DNA of 64,000 nucleotides from Streptomyces rimosus subsp. rimosus (GCF_000720725.1 NZ_JOCQ01000006.1:62001-126000); one strand, 5' to 3'. Shown: positions 24,551-34,218, numbered from the stretch's first letter. Notes: a model not told the origin generated them from the letters alone. A program made the numbers and translations.

Positions 24551-26113
24551 CTAGGACGGCACACTCGCCGCCTTCTCCAACTGGAACGACTCGTTCCCCA
24601 GGCCGATACGGGCGTGCGTCCCAGGGCGCCGGGCGCGCAGCACCCGCCCGTGGACCAGTCCGACGACGGCCGCCAGGCCGATGACGCCGGGCAGCACCCA
24701 GCCCAGCGCCGAGCCCTCGGCGCTGACCAGCACATCGAAGTCCTTGACCGCGTAGACCAGCACGGTCAGCAGGCCGAGCGCGGCCAGCCCGGCGGCCAGC
24801 AGCCGGCCCGCCTGCGCCCGGCCCGCGCCGCGCCGTACGAAGAAGGCGATGACGGCCACGGACGCGGTCGCCATCAGCACGATCACGCCGAGCGCGCCCA
24901 CGTTGCCGCCCCAGGTGAACAGCTTCAGCACCGGGGTGGTGGGGTCGCCGGCGGGCGTCCGGTCGGTGAGTGCGAAGACACCCACCACCGCGAACGAGAC
25001 GACCGACTGGAGCAGTGAGCCGAGCGCGGGCGCTCCGCTGGATTTGGCGGTGCGGCCGAGGGGGGCGGGCAGCAGGCCCTCGCGGCCCATGGCGAAGGCG
25101 TAGCGGGCCACCACGTTGTGGAAGCTGAGCATCGAGGCGAAGATGCCGGTCACGAAGAACACGTGCAGGATGTCGGCGAACGTGCCGCCGAGCCGGGTCC
25201 CGGCGAGGGCGAAGATCAGGTTGGGGCCCTCCTTGCCGGCCGTGGCCACGACGTGGTCCGGGCCGGTGGCCACGCCGATCAGCCAGGAGCTGAGCGCGAA
25301 GAAGACCGCGACGAAGCCGACGGCCAGGAACATCACCCGGGCCACCACCGTCTGCGGGCGGCTGGTCTCCTCGGCGTAGACGGGGGCCTGTTCGAAGCCG
25401 ACGAACGCGGCGACGGCGAAGCACAGCGCGGTGCCCAGGCCCGCGCCGCCGAGCGTGGCCGGGTCGAAGGCGTGCAGCGACAGGCCCTGCGGTCCGGGCC
25501 GCGCGGCGAAGGCGATGTCGACGACGACGATCAGGACGACCTCGACGGCGAGCAGCACGCCCAGCACCTTGGCGTTCAGGTCGATCTTCAGCGCGCCGAG
25601 CACGCCGATGACCAGGACGCCGAGCAGGGCGGGCACCCACCAGGCGACGCTGACGCCCAGATGCTTGCCGAGCAGCCCGGACACCTCGAAGCCGAAGATC
25701 CCGTAGATGCCGAACTGCAGGGCGCTGTAGGCGGCGAGGGCGACGAAGGAGGCGCCGGCGCCGACCGTGCCGCCGAGGCCGCGCGCGATGTACGCGTAGA
25801 AGGCGCCGGCGTTGTGGACGTGCCGGCTCATCTCCGCGTAGCCGACGCTGAACAGCGTCATCACCACGCCCAGGATGACGAACAGCAGCGGCTGCCCGAC
25901 GATGCCCATGACCTGGTACGTGGTGACCATGACACCGGCGACCACCATGAGGGGCGCGCTGGCGGCCAGCACGGACAGCAGCAGGCCGGGCGTGCCGATG
26001 CGGCCGGCGCGCAGGGCCCGTTCCTGGCCCTTGAACGTGCTGATCTCCCCGGGGCCGCCCGGCCTGCCGGTCCGTCCAGGGTCGCCCGTGTTTCCCGTAC
26101 TGCTCGTCAGCAT
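24551..26113 (-). CDS. APC-superfamily amino acid/amine permease
   Basis: 520 residues, about 12-14 membrane helices. Early helices (LLLSVLAASAPLMVVAGVMV, AGAFYAYIARGLGGTVGAG) and AAFVGFEQAPVYAEETSRP are typical of APC transporters. The ATG at 26113 has GAAAGGAC about 12 bases upstream; a longer frame runs on into low-complexity DNA and is rejected. It is followed by the copper amine oxidase, so a primary amine is the likely substrate by context. Confidence 0.88.
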   Translation of the reverse strand: MLTSSTGNTGDPGRTGRPGGPGEISTFKGQERALRAGRIGTPGLLLSVLAASAPLMVVAGVMVTTYQVMGIVGQPLLFVILGVVMTLFSVGYAEMSRHVHNAGAFYAYIARGLGGTVGAGASFVALAAYSALQFGIYGIFGFEVSGLLGKHLGVSVAWWVPALLGVLVIGVLGALKIDLNAKVLGVLLAVEVVLIVVVDIAFAARPGPQGLSLHAFDPATLGGAGLGTALCFAVAAFVGFEQAPVYAEETSRPQTVVARVMFLAVGFVAVFFALSSWLIGVATGPDHVVATAGKEGPNLIFALAGTRLGGTFADILHVFFVTGIFASMLSFHNVVARYAFAMGREGLLPAPLGRTAKSSGAPALGSLLQSVVSFAVVGVFALTDRTPAGDPTTPVLKLFTWGGNVGALGVIVLMATASVAVIAFFVRRGAGRAQAGRLLAAGLAALGLLTVLVYAVKDFDVLVSAEGSALGWVLPGVIGLAAVVGLVHGRVLRARRPGTHARIGLGNESFQLEKAASVPS

Positions 26114-26352
26114 GGCGCGGTGGTGTCCTTTCCGTGGAGCGCGGGCGGGATGCGCTGCGTGCGGGGCGTGCGTCGTGCTTGGCGCGTGGTGCGGGGCGTG
26201 CAGAGTGGTGCCGTACGTGGTGCGGCTACGTGGTGCGGTGCGCGCCGTGTGGTGCTTACGGCGGTGATGCGGGTGCTGCGTGCGTGGCGCGTGGTGCGGC
26301 GTACGTCGTACGGGCGCCGGAGCGGCCGGGAACGGCAGCCGGGCGCCGGGGG
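26114..26352. repeat. Degenerate GTGGTGCGG-rich intergenic tract
   Basis: A 239-bp spacer before the permease gene, full of imperfect GCGTGGTGCGG and GGGGCGTGCG motifs. It gives a histidine/threonine/proline-rich spurious frame on the minus strand. No gene is supported. Confidence 0.6.
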
Positions 26353-27318
26353 TCAAGCGGTGTTGAAGGCGGTGTCGCGGGCGGCTTTGAAGGCCTTCCG
26401 GGCGTCCCGGTCCGGGTAGGACCACGGCGCGGCGGTGACGTGCGGGCCGATGCGGTGGAAGAGCGCGGCGGCCTCGGCCATCCTTCCCTCGTGGTACTTG
26501 GCGTGGGCGAGGAAGTTGAGATCCACCTTGCGGCGCGGGTGGCCCTCGCCCTCCCACTCCAGCCACCAGTCGAAGGCCGCCTTCATGACCTGGCGCGCGC
26601 GGCGGGTGGACCAGTGCCCGGAGGCCGCGGGGTCCGCCGGTTCGAGTCCGGCGGCGGCCAGCGCGCGGTAGCGCTCCGCGTGTGCCACGACGGGGAGGAT
26701 CGCCAGCGGCGAGTCGGCCGGGGCCTGTTCGGCGGCCCAGTACGCGAAGTCGTAGACCTGGTGCAGCGGATCGGCGGCGCCGCCCTGCTGCTGCTCGGCC
26801 AGGCAGGCGGCCATCAGGTGGTGGGCGTGGTGGTGGTCCGGATGCCGGGCGCGCACCTGGTCGAAGGCGTGCTCGCGTTCGTCGGGGGTGCCGGTGCGGC
26901 GGGCGAGGATCAGCATGCCCAGCCACGGCGTCGGATCGCGGGGGGCCATGGCGGCGGCGAGGCGGCAGGCTTCGAGCGCGGCGTCCGCGCTGCTCTTGCC
27001 GCGCAGCGCCTGGAAGACGAGGGCGCAGGCCAGCAGGGCCGCCGCGTCGGCGCTGTCGGGTTCGGCGAGCCGCCAGTCCCCGGCCCAGGCGGCGCTGGCC
27101 GGGCCTTCGGCGAGCACCACCAGCCGGTGGCCGCGCAGGTCCCAGTCCGTTCCGGTGTCGGCGAGCAGCGTCCGTACCCGGACCCAGCGGCCGTGCGCCA
27201 AGGCGTCAACCGAGGCGGCGAGTTCGGTGTCGTCCAGGGCCGGGTCGAGCACCGGCGCGTCCTTGCGGCGGGAGCGGCCCAGGGGCGGGGGTGGCGGAGG
27301 GGGCACTAGCAGGAACAC
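26353..27318 (-). CDS. Helical (TPR-like) protein of unknown function
   Basis: About 321 residues if started at GTG 27318; a second GTG at 27306 is also possible. After a proline run come alternating helices rich in alanine and leucine, including DPTPWLGMLILARRTG, HHHAHHLMAACLAEQQQ and KYHEGRMAEAAALFHRIG. These look like tetratricopeptide-type pairs. No catalytic motif is seen. It is encoded upstream of the amine permease and oxidase on the same strand, but 240 bp away. Confidence 0.65.
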   Translation of the reverse strand: MFLLVPPPPPPPLGRSRRKDAPVLDPALDDTELAASVDALAHGRWVRVRTLLADTGTDWDLRGHRLVVLAEGPASAAWAGDWRLAEPDSADAAALLACALVFQALRGKSSADAALEACRLAAAMAPRDPTPWLGMLILARRTGTPDEREHAFDQVRARHPDHHHAHHLMAACLAEQQQGGAADPLHQVYDFAYWAAEQAPADSPLAILPVVAHAERYRALAAAGLEPADPAASGHWSTRRARQVMKAAFDWWLEWEGEGHPRRKVDLNFLAHAKYHEGRMAEAAALFHRIGPHVTAAPWSYPDRDARKAFKAARDTAFNTA

Positions 27319-27645
27319 TCCACGACGCGCTTCACCTCCGGACGCGCCGCTTCCGGACGCGCATGTGCAGAATCGGTGGACTGATCGACACCGATTGGTC
27401 ACGCACAGCAAAGCGGCAGGCACAGCCGTGCGTCAAGGCTGTGCCGGGAATGGCCGGAAAGCCAACTGCCTTGCCCGTCAGCACACTTGTCAACAAGCGC
27501 TGGACCGGCAGCGGCGCGGCGGAATGTGACCGGCCGGTAGCCGCATGGCTCCCGCGGCCGGCAACCCGCTCGGCCCCGCGGTCGGCAACCCGATCCGCCC
27601 CGCGACCGGCCCGCGCCCGGCGCCCCACGCTCAGCTCCCCCGCGC
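27319..27645. other. Intergenic region with a 24-bp duplication
   Basis: No gene supported in 327 bp. A 24-bp imperfect tandem duplication (CGGCAACCCG...) starts at 27559 and 27583, just beyond the end of the flavin dehydrogenase gene. Confidence 0.5.
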
Positions 27646-29310
27646 TCACCCCACCGCCTTGGCCGCCGCCCGTCCCGCCGTACGCCCCGAGAAGATGCAG
27701 CCGCCCAGGAAGGTGCCCTCCAGCGACCGGTAGCCGTGTACGCCCCCGCCGCCGAAGCCCGCCGCCTCCCCGGCCGCGTACACGCCGGGCAGGGCCTCGC
27801 CGCTCTCGGTCAGCACCCGCGAGGACAGGTCCGTCTCCAGGCCGCCGAGCGTCTTGCGGGTGAGGATGCTCAGCCGTACGGCGATCAGCGGACCGGCCTC
27901 GGGGTCCAGCAGCCGGTGCGGCGGCGCCGTGCGGATCAGCCGGTCGCCCAGGTATTTGCGGGCGCCGCGCATGGCGGTGACCTGGGCGTCCTTCGTGAAG
28001 GAGTTGGTGATCTCACGGTCCCGCGCCACGATTTCGCGGCGCAGCGCGGCCTCGTCGAGCAGCGGCTCCTTGGTCAGCTGGTTCATCCGCCGTACGAGAT
28101 CGCCGAGCGAGCGCTCGACGATGAAGTCCGCGCCGCGGTCCATGAACGCCTGGACCGGGCCCGGGGCGCCGGGCAGCGCCCGCCCGATCACGTCCCGGAC
28201 GCTGCGCCCGGTCAGGTCCGGGTTCTGCTCGGAACCGGACAGCGTGAACTCCTTCTCGATGATCTTCCGGGTGAGCACGAACCAGGTGTGGTCATGGCCG
28301 GTGCGCATGATGTGTTCGAGGGTGCCGAGGGTGTCGAAGCCGGGGAAGAGCGGCACCGGCAGCCGCTTGCCGTGCGCGTCCAGCCACAGCGGGGACGGCC
28401 CGGACAGGATGCGGATGCCGTGCCGCGGCCAGATCGGGTCCCAGTTGTCGATGCCCTCGGTGTAGTGCCACATGCGGTCCCGGTTGATGATCCGGCCGCC
28501 GGCCGCCTCCGCGACGCCCAGCATCAGGCCGTCCACGTGGGCGGGCACCCCGGACAGCATCCGCTCCGGCGGCCGGCCCAGCCGCTCGGGCCAGTTGGCG
28601 CGCACCAGGTCGTGGTTGCCGCCGATGCCGCCGGAAGTGACGATCACCGCCTGGGCGCGCAGCTCGAAGGCGCCGCCGACCTCCCTGCTGCTGGGCGTGC
28701 CGCGCTCGGCGTCCGACGGCTCCAGGACGTCCCCGGTGACGGTGTCCACGGCGCCCGCGCTGCGCGCCAGGCCGGTGACGCGGTGCCGGAAGCGCAGCTC
28801 CACCAGACCGCGCGCCACCCCGGCCCGCACCCGCCGTACGAACGGCTCGACCAGGCCGGGGCCGGTGCCCCAGGTGATGTGGAAGCGGGGTACGGAGTTG
28901 CCGTGGCCGGTCGCCTCGTAGCCCCCGCGCTCGGCCCAGCCGACCACCGGGAAGAACCGTACGCCCTGCCGGTGCAGCCAGGCCCGCTTCTCGCCCGCCG
29001 CGAAGTCCACGTACGCCTCGGCCCACTTGCGCGGCCAGTGGTCCTCCGGGCGGTCGAAGCCTGCCGCGCCGAGCCAGTCCTGCCAGGCCAGCTCGTGGCT
29101 GTCGCGGATGCGCAGCCGCCGCTGCTCGGGCGAGTCGACGAGGAAGAGGCCGCCGAAGGACCAGTGCGCCTGGCCGCCGAGACCGCTCGCCGGCTCCTGC
29201 TCCAGGAGGATCACCTTGCGGCCGGCCTCGGCCAGCTCCGCGGTGGCCGCGAGACCCGCCAGCCCCGCTCCGATCACGATCACATCAGCGTCGTAGGCGT
29301 TGTAGGCCAT
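27646..29310 (-). CDS. FAD-binding dehydrogenase (KstD/fumarate-reductase-like family)
   Basis: 554 residues. The N-terminal dinucleotide fold reads VIVIGAGLAGLAATAELAEAG. FAD contacts follow in ASGLGGQAHWSFGGL, and the C-terminal part has GVYAAGEAAGFGGGGVHGYRS and GGCIFSGRTAG. The ordering matches the family of ketosteroid dehydrogenase-like flavoproteins that act on C-C bonds. It stands alone with no obvious partner. The substrate is unknown, and a steroid should not be assumed. Confidence 0.85.
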   Translation of the reverse strand: MAYNAYDADVIVIGAGLAGLAATAELAEAGRKVILLEQEPASGLGGQAHWSFGGLFLVDSPEQRRLRIRDSHELAWQDWLGAAGFDRPEDHWPRKWAEAYVDFAAGEKRAWLHRQGVRFFPVVGWAERGGYEATGHGNSVPRFHITWGTGPGLVEPFVRRVRAGVARGLVELRFRHRVTGLARSAGAVDTVTGDVLEPSDAERGTPSSREVGGAFELRAQAVIVTSGGIGGNHDLVRANWPERLGRPPERMLSGVPAHVDGLMLGVAEAAGGRIINRDRMWHYTEGIDNWDPIWPRHGIRILSGPSPLWLDAHGKRLPVPLFPGFDTLGTLEHIMRTGHDHTWFVLTRKIIEKEFTLSGSEQNPDLTGRSVRDVIGRALPGAPGPVQAFMDRGADFIVERSLGDLVRRMNQLTKEPLLDEAALRREIVARDREITNSFTKDAQVTAMRGARKYLGDRLIRTAPPHRLLDPEAGPLIAVRLSILTRKTLGGLETDLSSRVLTESGEALPGVYAAGEAAGFGGGGVHGYRSLEGTFLGGCIFSGRTAGRAAAKAVG

Positions 29311-29530
29311 GTCTGCCCGTCTTCTCTGCTCGCCGCGGCACCGGAGGGCCCGGCCGCCGTCGTGGCTACCGATCCTCAGCGCGTCCGTACGGCACGTCAA
29401 CCGCGTGTTCGGGTGTCGCCCGCGCGGGTACCCGGGGGTGCCCGGTGCCCCCGGGCGGGCGGCGGACCGCCGTACGGCTCGCTATCCTCGGCCAAGTCCC
29501 CGCCTTCCCCGCCGACTTGAGGTGCGTGAC

Positions 29531-30421
29531 GTGACGGTGTTCCTGCTGGCCGTGAGCGCGGCCTGCTGCCTGGGGTCCGGATTCGTCCTCCAGCAGGGCG
29601 CGGCCCAGCGGGCCCCGATGCAGGACTTCCTCTCCCTGCGGCTGCTGCTCGACCTCGCCCGGATGCCGCGCTGGCTGGCCGGCATCGGCTTCATGGTGGC
29701 TGGCATGGCGCTGGGCGCGGCGGCCCTGGCCGAGGGCGAGGTCACCCTCGTCGAACCGCTGCTGGCCACGAACCTGCTGTTCGCGATGGCCCTGTCCCGG
29801 CGCCTCACCCGGCAGCGGCTGGGCCGCCGGGGCTGGGGCGGCCTGTGGCTGCTGGCGGGCGGCGTGACGGCGTTCATCGTGGCCGGCGAGCCGCACGGCG
29901 GCCGGAGCCCGGCCGGTCCGCTGCGGCACTGGCTGGTCATGGGCGCGGTCCTCGGTCTCGCGCTGCTGCTGGCGGCCTGCGCCAGGCGGGCGCGGATGAG
30001 CCGGGAGGCGGCACTGCTGGGCATCGCGGCCGGTCTGCTGTACGGCCTCCAGGACGCCCTGACCCGGATCAGCGGCGAGCGGTTCGGGCGCGGCGGCTGG
30101 GCGGCGCTGCTCACCGGCTGGGAACCGTACGCGGTGCTGGCGCTGGGCGTCATCGCGCTCGTACTGGTCCAGAGCGCCTTCGAGACGGCGCCCCTGCGGA
30201 TGTCGCTGCCCGCTCTGACGGCGGCCCAGCCGCTGGCGGGCATCGTCTGCGGAGTCGGCTTCCTGGGCGACCGGCTGAACCTGACCACCGACGCGCTCGC
30301 GTGGGAGGCGGCCGGACTGGCGGCGGTCGTGACCGGCATCGTCCTGATCGGCGGCCATCCGGCGATGCCGGCGGGGGTGGCCGGACGGCCGGAGCGGGTG
30401 CCGGTGGTGCGGGTGGGGTGA
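29531..30421 (+). CDS. DMT-superfamily (EamA-like) transporter
   Basis: 296 residues with about nine to ten membrane helices in two similar halves (LAVSAACCLGSGFVLQQGAA at the start; AALLGIAAGLLYGLQDALTR beginning the second half). The GTG at 29531 has TTGAGGTG upstream. The family exports or exchanges metabolites; the substrate is unknown. Confidence 0.82.
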   Translation: MTVFLLAVSAACCLGSGFVLQQGAAQRAPMQDFLSLRLLLDLARMPRWLAGIGFMVAGMALGAAALAEGEVTLVEPLLATNLLFAMALSRRLTRQRLGRRGWGGLWLLAGGVTAFIVAGEPHGGRSPAGPLRHWLVMGAVLGLALLLAACARRARMSREAALLGIAAGLLYGLQDALTRISGERFGRGGWAALLTGWEPYAVLALGVIALVLVQSAFETAPLRMSLPALTAAQPLAGIVCGVGFLGDRLNLTTDALAWEAAGLAAVVTGIVLIGGHPAMPAGVAGRPERVPVVRVG

Positions 30422-30424
30422 GGT

Positions 30425-30477
30425 TTGGTGGGTGGGGAAGGCTTGGCGGGTGGGGAAGGCTTGGCGGGTGGGTACGG
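30425..30477. repeat. 18-bp tandem repeat, about 2.9 copies
   Basis: TTGGCGGGTGGGGAAGGC-type units start at 30425, 30443 and 30461, directly after the transporter stop. The rest of the gap to 30667 contains a relatively A+T-rich patch near 30520-30570 that may hold the promoter of the next gene. Confidence 0.9.
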
Positions 30478-30667
30478 AGTGGCCGCCCGGCGGGTGTGCG
30501 CACCGGCGCGGTTGTCATGCTCACGACACGAGATCCCATACCGCGAGAGATACCCCTTGACCAGCAGAAACAAGACCCGGCACCCCTTCCCCTTCCGCAG
30601 CTCGACGCGCTTACCTCTTCGTAGTCGCACGAATCCCGTACGAGCCGCCCGAAGAGTGAGGCATGCC

Positions 30668-31543
30668 ATGAACGACGCCTGGTACGTCGACGACCGCTGC
30701 ACCAACTGCGATGTCGCCCGGCAGCTCACCCCGGAGCTGATCGCCGAGGCCGGGGGACGCTCCGAAATCGTCCGGCAGCCGCGCGACGCGGTGGAGGAAC
30801 GGCTGCTGCACGCCGCCGCGTTCGCCTGCCCCACCCGCTCCATCCGGCGCCCGGACCGTCGGCTGGACCCGCGCCTCGATCCGTTCCCGATGCGGCTCGG
30901 CGACACCGACGTGCTGCTGTGCGGGCACAACTCGCAGCACACCGCCGGGGCCAACTCCTACCTCCTGCGACGTCCCGGCGGCACGCAGCTGATGGTGGAC
31001 ACACCACGCTGGAGCGAACCGCTGGCCGCCCGGTACGAGGCACTGGGGCCGGTCACCGATGTCCTGCTCACCCACCGGGACCACGCGGCTCACGGCCGCC
31101 GGTACGCCGACCGGTTCGGGGCCCGGCTGTGGATCCACGAAGGCGACCTGGACGCCGCGCCGGACGCCGACCGCGTGCTGCGCGGCACGGAGAGCGCGGA
31201 GATCGCCGACGGCGTGTACGCCCATCCGCTCCCCGGCCACACCCGGGGCAGCGTGCTCTACGTCGCCGACGAGCGGTACTGCTTCAGCGGGGACAGCTTC
31301 TACTGGTCGCGCACGACCGGCGACATCGAAGTGGCGGACAGCGTCACCTGGTACTCCATCGAGGAGCTGGCCGCTTCCCTGGCCCGTACCGCCGTCGGGC
31401 TGCGCTTCGAGTGGCTGCTGCCGGGCCACGGCGACCGTACGCACCTGCCCGCCGCCGACATGGCCGAGCGCGTACGGCGGCTGGCCGAGCGCACCCGGGA
31501 ACTGCGCCCACGGCCGGTGGACTTCACGGCGGTGCGCTGGTGA
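30668..31543 (+). CDS. MBL-fold hydrolase with N-terminal ferredoxin-like segment
   Basis: 291 residues. The first 60 carry CTNCDVAR and later ACPTRSI, a 4Fe-4S ferredoxin-like spacing with fewer cysteines than a full cluster motif. The rest is a metallo-beta-lactamase fold: LLTHRDHAAHG (metal-binding HxDH), HPLPGHTRGS, FSGDSFYW and LLPGHGDRTH. The ATG has GTGAGG upstream. The activity is unknown; a thiol- or peroxide-related hydrolase is one option. Confidence 0.8.
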   Translation: MNDAWYVDDRCTNCDVARQLTPELIAEAGGRSEIVRQPRDAVEERLLHAAAFACPTRSIRRPDRRLDPRLDPFPMRLGDTDVLLCGHNSQHTAGANSYLLRRPGGTQLMVDTPRWSEPLAARYEALGPVTDVLLTHRDHAAHGRRYADRFGARLWIHEGDLDAAPDADRVLRGTESAEIADGVYAHPLPGHTRGSVLYVADERYCFSGDSFYWSRTTGDIEVADSVTWYSIEELAASLARTAVGLRFEWLLPGHGDRTHLPAADMAERVRRLAERTRELRPRPVDFTAVRW

Positions 31544-31636
31544 GCCGGACCGGAACCCCACCGGAGCACCACCGACGCCGGATCGGAGCCGGATCGGACG
31601 GACCGGAGCCGGATCCGGCGGCCCCTCGACGCCTAA

Positions 31637-31651
31637 TAATGTCCAGCATTA
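31637..31651. promoter_or_regulatory. Inverted repeat before a TetR gene
   Basis: TAATG-TCCAG-CATTA, perfect 5-bp arms in an unusually A+T-rich patch, ending 11 bp before the TetR start codon. It is well placed for autoregulation. Confidence 0.5.
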
Positions 31652-31661
31652 GAGTGCCCGC

Positions 31662-32315
31662 ATGGCGAGAGCGACGGGGGCCGGCACCCGGGAGAAGCTG
31701 CTGCGCGCCGCGGAGGAGGTCTTCGCGGCGCACGGTGTGGACGGGGCGCAGACGCGGGACATCGTGCGGCTGGCCGGGCAGAGCAACCCGTCGGCCGTGC
31801 AGTACCACTTCGGTTCGCGGGCCGGTCTGCTGGACGCCGTGATGGCCGGGCGGCTGGCCCGTACGGAGGCGGTGCTCGCACCCGCGCTGGCGGCGGTGGA
31901 GGCGCGGTCCGGCGCCGCCGGTCCCGGACTCCGCGCCCTGATCGGCGTGCTGATCACCGCCGAGGCGACCCAGCTGCGCGACGACCGGGGCCGCCGCTGC
32001 CTGCGCGTATCCGCCCAGTTGACCCACGAGAGCGGCGTCCGCACCCGCACCCCGCACCCGACGCTGGCGGGCACCGCGACCTGGCGGCTGATCGGCCTGG
32101 CGGAGGACGCGCTCGCCGCCGCGGCCCTGCCCGAGGCGCTGCGCCTGGAGCGGATCGATCTGGCGCTGACGCTGATCGGCGCGGCGCTGGCCGACCGGGC
32201 GCGGCAGCACCTGGACGGCGTCCGGCCGCTGACGTACGAGGAGTTGTTCCTCGCCGACCTCATCGGCACCACGGAGGCGTTCCTGCTGGCCCCGCCCGCG
32301 GCCCCGCATCCGTGA
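31662..32315 (+). CDS. TetR-family regulator
   Basis: 217 residues. The N-terminal helix-turn-helix spans EKLLRAAEEVFAAHG, TRDIVRLAGQSNPSAVQYHFGSRAGLLDAVM. The C-terminal ligand domain is alanine-rich and resembles TetR proteins with the CprB/TetR_C_7-like helices. It precedes an SDR gene by 78 bp in the same direction and probably controls it. Confidence 0.88.
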   Translation: MARATGAGTREKLLRAAEEVFAAHGVDGAQTRDIVRLAGQSNPSAVQYHFGSRAGLLDAVMAGRLARTEAVLAPALAAVEARSGAAGPGLRALIGVLITAEATQLRDDRGRRCLRVSAQLTHESGVRTRTPHPTLAGTATWRLIGLAEDALAAAALPEALRLERIDLALTLIGAALADRARQHLDGVRPLTYEELFLADLIGTTEAFLLAPPAAPHP

Positions 32316-32393
32316 ACGGTCCCGTACTCACTCCCCGGATTCACTCCCCGCACTCCACTTTCCGCGCCCCACTCCCCCAGGCAAGGAGCCGAC

Positions 32394-33158
32394 ATGCCCG
32401 ACCTGCACGGCAAGAACATCATCATCACCGGCGGCGCGCGCGGCCTGGGGGCCGCTGCCGCCGAGCACGCGGTCGCGGCCGGCGCACACGTCGTCCTCAC
32501 CGATGTCCTGGCGGACGAAGGCCGGGCCACGGCCGAACGGCTCGGCGAGCGGGCCCGGTTCCTCGTGCACGACGTGACCTCGGAGGACGACTGGCAGCGG
32601 GCCGCGGACTTCACGGCCGAGACGTTCGGCGGCATCGACGGCCTGGTCAACAACGCGGGCATAGCCACCGGTCAGCCGCTGGACTCGGTCTCCGTGGACT
32701 TCTTCCGCAAGGTCCTCGACGTGAATCTGACCGGTGTCTTCATCGGCATGAAGACCGTGATCCCGGCGATGCGCGAGCGCGGCGCGGGCTCGATCGTGAA
32801 CATCTCCTCGGCGGCGGGCCTGATGGGCCTGGCGCTGACCGGCGGTTACGGCGCCTCCAAGTGGGGCGTACGCGGCCTGACGAAGATCGGCGCGGTGGAG
32901 CTGGGCGCGGAACGGATCCGGGTGAACTCGGTACACCCCGGTATGACCCACACCCCCATGACCGCGCCGACCGGCATCGAGAAGGGCGAGGGGAAGTACC
33001 CCGGCACGCCGATGGGGCGGGTCGGCGAGGCCGAGGAGGTCGCGGGGGCCGTGGTGTTCCTGCTGTCCGACGCGGCGTCCTACGTCACCGGGGCCGAACT
33101 GGCGGTGGACGGCGGCTGGACCGCCGGGCCGACCGTACGCCAGGTCATGGGACGGTGA
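32394..33158 (+). CDS. Short-chain dehydrogenase/reductase
   Basis: 254 residues of the classical SDR type: cofactor motif TGGARGLG, NNAG, catalytic serine in NISSAAG and YGASK tyrosine/lysine, with LAVDGGWTAGP at the end. D41-region LTDVL after strand 2 suggests NAD preference. AAGGAG precedes the ATG. It resembles hydroxysteroid or 3-hydroxyacyl dehydrogenases, with no way to choose here. Confidence 0.9.
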   Translation: MPDLHGKNIIITGGARGLGAAAAEHAVAAGAHVVLTDVLADEGRATAERLGERARFLVHDVTSEDDWQRAADFTAETFGGIDGLVNNAGIATGQPLDSVSVDFFRKVLDVNLTGVFIGMKTVIPAMRERGAGSIVNISSAAGLMGLALTGGYGASKWGVRGLTKIGAVELGAERIRVNSVHPGMTHTPMTAPTGIEKGEGKYPGTPMGRVGEAEEVAGAVVFLLSDAASYVTGAELAVDGGWTAGPTVRQVMGR

Positions 33159-33214
33159 CACGCGCCGCCCGGCCCACCACCGCCGCGGCCCCGGCGAACT
33201 GATTGCATGGGGCC

Positions 33215-33757
33215 ATGGACCCACAGCAACCACTGAACGCGGACGAGATCGTCGACATCGTCAACGAGAGCGACGAGGTCGTGGGGCAGGCCCGGCGCGG
33301 CGATGCCTACGCCCACCGGCTGCGCACCCGCTGCACGTTCATCCTCGCCCGGGACGCCGAGGACCGGATCTTCGTGCACCGCCGCACCCCGCAGAAGCTG
33401 GTCTTCCCCTCGCACTACGACATGTTCGTCGGCGGCGTGGTCGGCGCGGGCGAGACGTACGACGGGACGGCGCTGCGCGAGGCGGAGGAGGAGCTGGGCG
33501 TGAGCGGCCTGCCGCAGCCGGTCCCGCTGTTCAAGTTCCTGTACGAGACGCCCGAGCACACCTGGTGGTCGGCGGTCTACGAGGTGCGCTGCACGCTGCC
33601 CGTACAGCCGCAGGAGTCGGAGGTGGCCTGGCATGCCTTCCTCACCGACGCGGAGCTGGAACAGCGCATTCCGCAGTGGGAGTGGACGCCGGACGGCATG
33701 GCCGCCTACGAGCGGCTGCTGGAGTGGCGGGAGAGGCGGGCGGGGCGGGAGGGGTAG
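33215..33757 (+). CDS. Nudix hydrolase (YfcD-like)
   Basis: 180 residues. EIVDIVNESDEVVGQARR at the start and the Nudix box GVVGAGETYDGTALREAEEE fit the isopentenyl-isomerase-like/YfcD branch of the family. ATG 33215 is preferred to the upstream TTG. The substrate is unknown. Confidence 0.85.
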   Translation: MDPQQPLNADEIVDIVNESDEVVGQARRGDAYAHRLRTRCTFILARDAEDRIFVHRRTPQKLVFPSHYDMFVGGVVGAGETYDGTALREAEEELGVSGLPQPVPLFKFLYETPEHTWWSAVYEVRCTLPVQPQESEVAWHAFLTDAELEQRIPQWEWTPDGMAAYERLLEWRERRAGREG

Positions 33758-33807
33758 ACGCGGCGGGAAGCGCGGCTGTCGGCGCGGCAGCGCGTAGGGT
33801 TCTGGCC

Positions 33808-34218
33808 ATGATCCTCACCGACAGACTGCGGTCGATCGGCGCGGGCGTCCGGCTGTGGTTCACGCCCGCGCGCGTCCGCGAGGAGGGCACGACCCCCGAC
33901 TACCGCTTCTCGCTCGCCAACGAACGGACCTTCCTGGCCTGGCTGCGGACCGGGCTGGCGCTGGTGGGCGGCGGGTTCGCGGTGGACCAGTTCCTGCCCC
34001 GGCTGCACGATGTGCTGCGGGTGACCTTCACCGTCGTCCTGCTGGTGGGCGGCGCGCTGTGCGCGGTGCGGGCGGTCAACCACTGGGTGCGCTGCGAGCG
34101 GGCGATGCGGCGCGGCGAGGATCTGCCCGCTTCCCGCTTCCCGGCCGTACTGGCGGTCGCCGTGGGCCTGCTGGCGGCGGCGATGGTGGTGCTGGTCGCC
34201 GTCGGCTGGACGCGCTGA
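33808..34218 (+). CDS. DUF202 (YidH-like) membrane protein
   Basis: 136 residues. RFSLANERTFLAWLRTGLAL is the hallmark start of DUF202, followed by three membrane helices. It is followed three bases later by a second DUF202 gene, as commonly seen. The function of the family is not established. Confidence 0.88.
   Translation: MILTDRLRSIGAGVRLWFTPARVREEGTTPDYRFSLANERTFLAWLRTGLALVGGGFAVDQFLPRLHDVLRVTFTVVLLVGGALCAVRAVNHWVRCERAMRRGEDLPASRFPAVLAVAVGLLAAAMVVLVAVGWTR

Noticed and set aside
26114..26926. N-terminal extension of the permease
   Set aside because: It would run through low-complexity DNA and the antisense-free part of another gene; ATG 26113 has a ribosome binding site and normal APC topology.
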